Assembly: GCA_030323885.1 (NCBI GenBank)
Contig: CM059187.1
Location: forward strand, 127,639,525 to 127,703,524
Direction: 5' to 3'
DNA: 64,000 nt
DNA from: Branchipolynoe longqiensis
Taxonomy: Eukaryota; Annelida; Polychaeta; Phyllodocida; Polynoidae
Part shown: positions 61,228 to 64,000 of the stretch, piece by piece
How the letters are laid out: the number at the start of each line of letters is the position of its first letter
Numbering within the stretch: the first letter of the stretch is position 1
The notes under the pieces: generated by a model
Database searches by the model: none
The model's input: the letters and a program-made list of their open reading frames with translations, nothing else
What the model was told of the DNA's origin: nothing
Translations under genes and position numbers: made by a program

Positions 61228-61735
61228 AAATAAATTAAATATATGCTAATATATGCTAATTTAACAGTAGGTCTTGATTTGGAATAAGTAGCTTATTTTT
61301 CCTCTATAAACTCCCACCGGGAACAACTGTGCTAAACCACTACTCACTGATGTGTCGATATCTAAGACGGCCCTGGTGGCTGTCAACGATGTCGGTCAGA
61401 TTATAAATATGTTGACCATTTTTTTCTAAAAATATAAGTGTTACTTTTAAACCTAAAATGCCATTTCCTATTTCCTATTTCCCATTTCCCAGCCACCAAG
61501 AAGCGATAGTATTTCAAGTGTGGCTCATATGATGCCCACTTTATATATACTACTACCCTCCAGGCAGACTAGAAAAGGATGATAAAAGGTTGGGGGGAAT
61601 CCCCCTCTGCCCCTCGACCTCCTCCCCTACTCCCCCTCGTGGCGACATAAAGCTTTACATCATTGGCCTTAGCATTTACTTCTGCATACACTGTCATGCA
61701 CGTCTGGGGTACGTTGACATGCGGGGAACACTTAA
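61228..61735. other. Unannotated spacer
   Basis: Mixed AT-rich sequence. (TTTCCTA/TTTCCCA) four times at 61466-61491. No gene. Confidence 0.4.
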
Positions 61736-61930
61736 AGGAGTAATTATTTGTTATTGCTAAATTACTAATAAACCCGCAGTGGGAGAGCCTTATTATTCTG
61801 TACAGCGGAAATGGGCTATATAAGAGGTCGGAAGGGAGGACGTGGAATACACTGCACGATCTGCGGCTGGCAATTAATTGTCAGTCTGGCAGCAATATTT
61901 GCCAGACTGCGGTAAATAGATGATGAATCC
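61736..61930 (+). promoter_or_regulatory. TATA-box promoter candidate with upstream homeodomain-type sites and a downstream hairpin
   Basis: gggctatataagaggtcgga at 61813-61832 is a strong TATA box with GC-rich flanks. Upstream are gagtaattatttgtt and taaattactaataaa (61738-61772). Downstream, agtctggca (61883-61891) pairs perfectly with tgccagact (61900-61908). A transcription start would be expected near 61845-61850. No clear coding exon follows before 62.4 kb. Confidence 0.4.
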
Positions 61931-62500
61931 AGAAGACACTGCGTACGTCATGCTGGTGATTTGTGTAGGGATCGGACGTAAACAGATGGCACTGGTATCG
62001 ACCCAATCTTCGTATAGCTAATATATGTTATATATATACACATGTATGTATATGAGGAGATCAGGCGCAAAACCCCATAAATATCGGTAAGAATTGGAGG
62101 AACATTGTAACCAGTAAGTGCTCTCTTCCCACTGCCAGTTATAAACAAAATAATCCATAAAACAAAATGATGAGCCATGGAACTAATATACAAATAATCT
62201 ACATACTGCTCTTTAAGGAAACAAACACATGGTTAGAAAAAGATACGATGAGATCAGGACCTGGTCATCAATAGACAAAGTATGCGGTGCAAATATTGGT
62301 TCTATATGGCCTGGGGTAACAATCATGACATAATTTGTTGTTACAATTTATTTGTTTATATAGGGTGGATTAAAGTAGGATATTCTCATACGGATGCCCA
62401 AATGTACACATAGTAAAGTAACCTCGAAAAGAAATAGGTCGATATTCTTCAATGGGTTGCAAGTATAAGTTGATCAATGAGATGGGAATTCCCCGTATGC
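61931..62500. other. Unannotated spacer
   Basis: AT-rich sequence. The short minus-strand ORF at 61948-62193 is not recognised. Confidence 0.35.
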
Positions 62501-62501
62501 T

Positions 62502-62600
62502 ACACGAACCCCCCCCCCCCCCCACCACACACACACACACGCTCTCCCCACCCACCCTCCCTCCTCCACTCCCTCTCCCCACCACCCCACCACCGCATCC
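62502..62600. repeat. Poly-C, (CA)n and C-rich run
   Basis: A run of about 15 C is followed by acacacacac and ccaccctcc-type sequence. Confidence 0.88.
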
Positions 62601-62798
62601 CCAACTTTGCTATTCGCCATTGACATGCAAACATGGAACTTCAAGGCCAGACAGTCGTTTCTAACTCTGTAGCCGTGGCTGCTGTGTGTAGAGAGGCCAG
62701 AGCTTGATGTGGAATTCCCCTTCTGCTTATATAGCCGTCCCCTTTCACAGACAGACCTGCCAGTGCTGGCCTCACGTTGGTGGTTAAGGCAAGCGGCA
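62601..62798. other. Unannotated spacer
   Basis: Mixed sequence, no supportable feature. Confidence 0.35.
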
Positions 62799-62890
62799 GG
62801 GAGGGTTGGTGGGAGGGTGGGAGGGTGGGAGGGTGGGAGGGTGGGAGGGTGGGAGGGTGGGAGGGTGGGAGCGTGGGAGGGAGGGGGTAG
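62799..62890. repeat. 8-bp (GGGTGGGA)n microsatellite, about 10 copies
   Basis: Clean gggtggga units with one base change (gagcgtgg) near the end. G-rich with potential quadruplex structure. Confidence 0.95.
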
Positions 62891-63214
62891 GTGACATGTG
62901 CTAAGGCCCGGGGCTTGGGATCGCGTGCTGCCTAGCGTGCTTTTTTACTGTTGGCCCTTGGAGGTTGCGGTTCCCTGCAATGAGTGTTTGTGTCCGTGTG
63001 ATGTCCTGTTATCGTGCCGTCCATGGACAATCCCCCTCCCCTACCCTTCCCCCTCCCCTCCCCTCCCCCCCCCTATCGTCCATCCCCCTCCCCTCCCAGC
63101 CCCAGCATCCTACGCCGATATGTGCCCACTTTGATGGCGAACCGACAGCAGCCATCATTTTCATCCACTCTCTTGTTTTTTTTCCTGTGTGTGTACAGAA
63201 GCAAATGAGTCGTT
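62891..63214. other. Spacer with C-rich run
   Basis: 63029-63105 is C-rich low complexity. The rest is single copy with no recognised gene. Confidence 0.4.
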
Positions 63215-63546
63215 ACCCTCCTTGTGTAGCGGGCGCGGTGGCTGAATCGGTAGAGTGCAGGCCTCCCATGCGGAAGGTAGGGAGTTCAAATCTCGGTCGA
63301 GTCAAACCAATGACTTACAAAATGTATACTTGTCACTTCCTAGCCAGATGCTCGGCATTATTAGGACTGGATGGCTCGGTGTTAGGATAATGTGACTGAG
63401 TGGGGTATCAGGTCATGGTGCTGGCGGCATGGTCACCCAGTGGGGCAGCACTATAAAGTCACCGTGAGTGCGCACTGCCACAAGTCACTACCCGTGCTGA
63501 TATGACCTTATATGTTGCCAACAACCAGACAGCAACCCTCGTTGTG
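63215..63546 (+). mobile_element. SINE-A copy, A1 head, 12-bp target duplication
   Basis: Full-length copy flanked by accctccttgtg (63215-63226) and accctcgttgtg (63535-63546), 11 of 12. It has gggcgcggtggctgaatcgg at the 5' end, B box gagttcaaatctc, and a tail shortened to acaaccagacagcaa. A 15-bp deletion removes ggataagggcaa before gactggatggctc. Confidence 0.94.
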
Positions 63547-64000
63547 ATCGCCTGCACAGTGTTATAGGATTATAGTAATTTTGTGTTATTAGTATGTTCA
63601 TATACCAACTATATTGTATTGACTTGTATTGGCGCAGGATAGAAACGTAGGTCAGAGGACATGAATTATTCGTTTGTTCATATTTATATTTTATTTTACA
63701 GGCACTAAGTTTAAGTGTACGCATATAACAGGAGAGTACTTGGACGTGTGGAGAGTGACTGGATGTCGAGGGTGTGGACGGATCGGGAGGGGTGGGGGCT
63801 AGGGGTGCGGGTAGTGGAGGACGATTTAGATGTGTGGAGAGGGAGGTCGTGCTCGATGGTGTGGAAGGAGGCGCTGGGGGGAGGGGGGGTTGAGGGCTGG
63901 AGGCAGTGGAGGACGATGACTTGCATTTTCTGGCTGAGTTGTGTGGACGCACGGCGGCCATTGTGCGTACATCAATCACACGGGCCTCATTTACATGTCC
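63547..64000. other. Unannotated end of window
   Basis: Mixed sequence; 63720-63960 is G-rich on the plus strand. The 163-codon minus-strand ORF is low complexity over its central part (Pro/Ser/Thr). No gene recognised. Confidence 0.35.

Noticed and set aside
1..64000. Bacterial features (operons, Shine-Dalgarno sites, riboswitches)
   Set aside because: Nothing in the window is prokaryotic; composition, SINEs and microsatellites are eukaryotic.
1..64000. Endogenous viral genes
   Set aside because: Apart from the coding-free LTR relic near 8.3-8.7 kb I see no viral ORF or motif.

Overview
This is eukaryotic, gene-poor, repeat-dominated DNA, most probably from a marine invertebrate and most likely a mollusc. 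There are no bacterial-style operons, no rRNA, and no open reading frame that I can connect to a protein family. Every long ORF is the translation of a low-complexity tandem repeat that happens to lack stops. The mollusc call rests on one minus-strand repeat type (here SINE-C, copies near 16.5 kb and 48.6 kb) that I recall as widespread in gastropod and bivalve genomes, on the density of tRNA-headed SINEs, and on the abundance of long microsatellites. It is an inference from memory, not a database result.

The dominant component is one tRNA-derived SINE family (here SINE-A, about 320-350 bp full length) with about 30 copies or fragments on both strands, roughly one per 2 kb. Copies share one body (from 'gtcaaaccaatgactta' to 'gatatgaccttagatgttgc') and end in short CAAC/AACA repeats, but carry alternative heads. 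A1 has 'tggccgaatcggtagagcgc'. A2 has 'gatggccgaatgagttagag'. A variant of A2 has two B-box motifs in a palindrome. Target-site duplications (TSDs) of 11-15 bp can be read around at least eight copies, including one nested insertion and one insertion only 54 bp long. A second tRNA-headed family (SINE-B, 4 copies), SINE-C (2 copies) and a tRNA-like unit tandemly amplified with a 333-bp period make up the other short interspersed elements.

Non-autonomous DNA-transposon-like elements are also frequent. They include a TA-flanked family with TIRs beginning gttaaagctgcatagt (3 copies), two pogo/Tc1-like MITE types starting CAGTA, an ACGT-rich element nested in a MITE, a CGCCTCA-rich element, a TTAA-flanked element, and fold-back elements near 11.8-12.3 kb and 54.4-54.7 kb. 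One LTR-like relic is followed by a primer-binding site resembling the tRNA-Trp type of CsRn1-like Ty3/Gypsy elements.

Layout: 0-10 kb holds SINEs, a TIR element, pyrimidine-, AT- and GT-rich satellites and the LTR relic. 10-22 kb is SINE- and MITE-dense with a 1.2-kb C-rich array at 13-14.3 kb. 22-31 kb holds clean microsatellites, a 45-bp minisatellite that seems to have grown out of a SINE head, and a 10-bp CTAG array. 31-35 kb holds several DNA elements and the 333-bp tandem array, ending in a CpG-rich block. 35-39 kb is a long purine-rich G/A region. 39-48 kb holds hairpin elements, GT and G-rich arrays, and SINEs. 48-64 kb holds SINEs, fold-back elements, arrays, and a few CpG- or motif-rich stretches that could be regulatory (near 51.4, 57.1, 60.4 and 61.8 kb).

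The only hints of genes are promoter-like motif clusters. The best has an NRF1-type site at 57050 and, 140 bp downstream, an ATG followed by a possible splice donor. I cannot support any complete gene, and I see no evidence of an undescribed protein-coding system. The novelty here lies in repeat biology: SINE head exchange, satellite birth from a tRNA-like head, nested insertions and palindromic elements.
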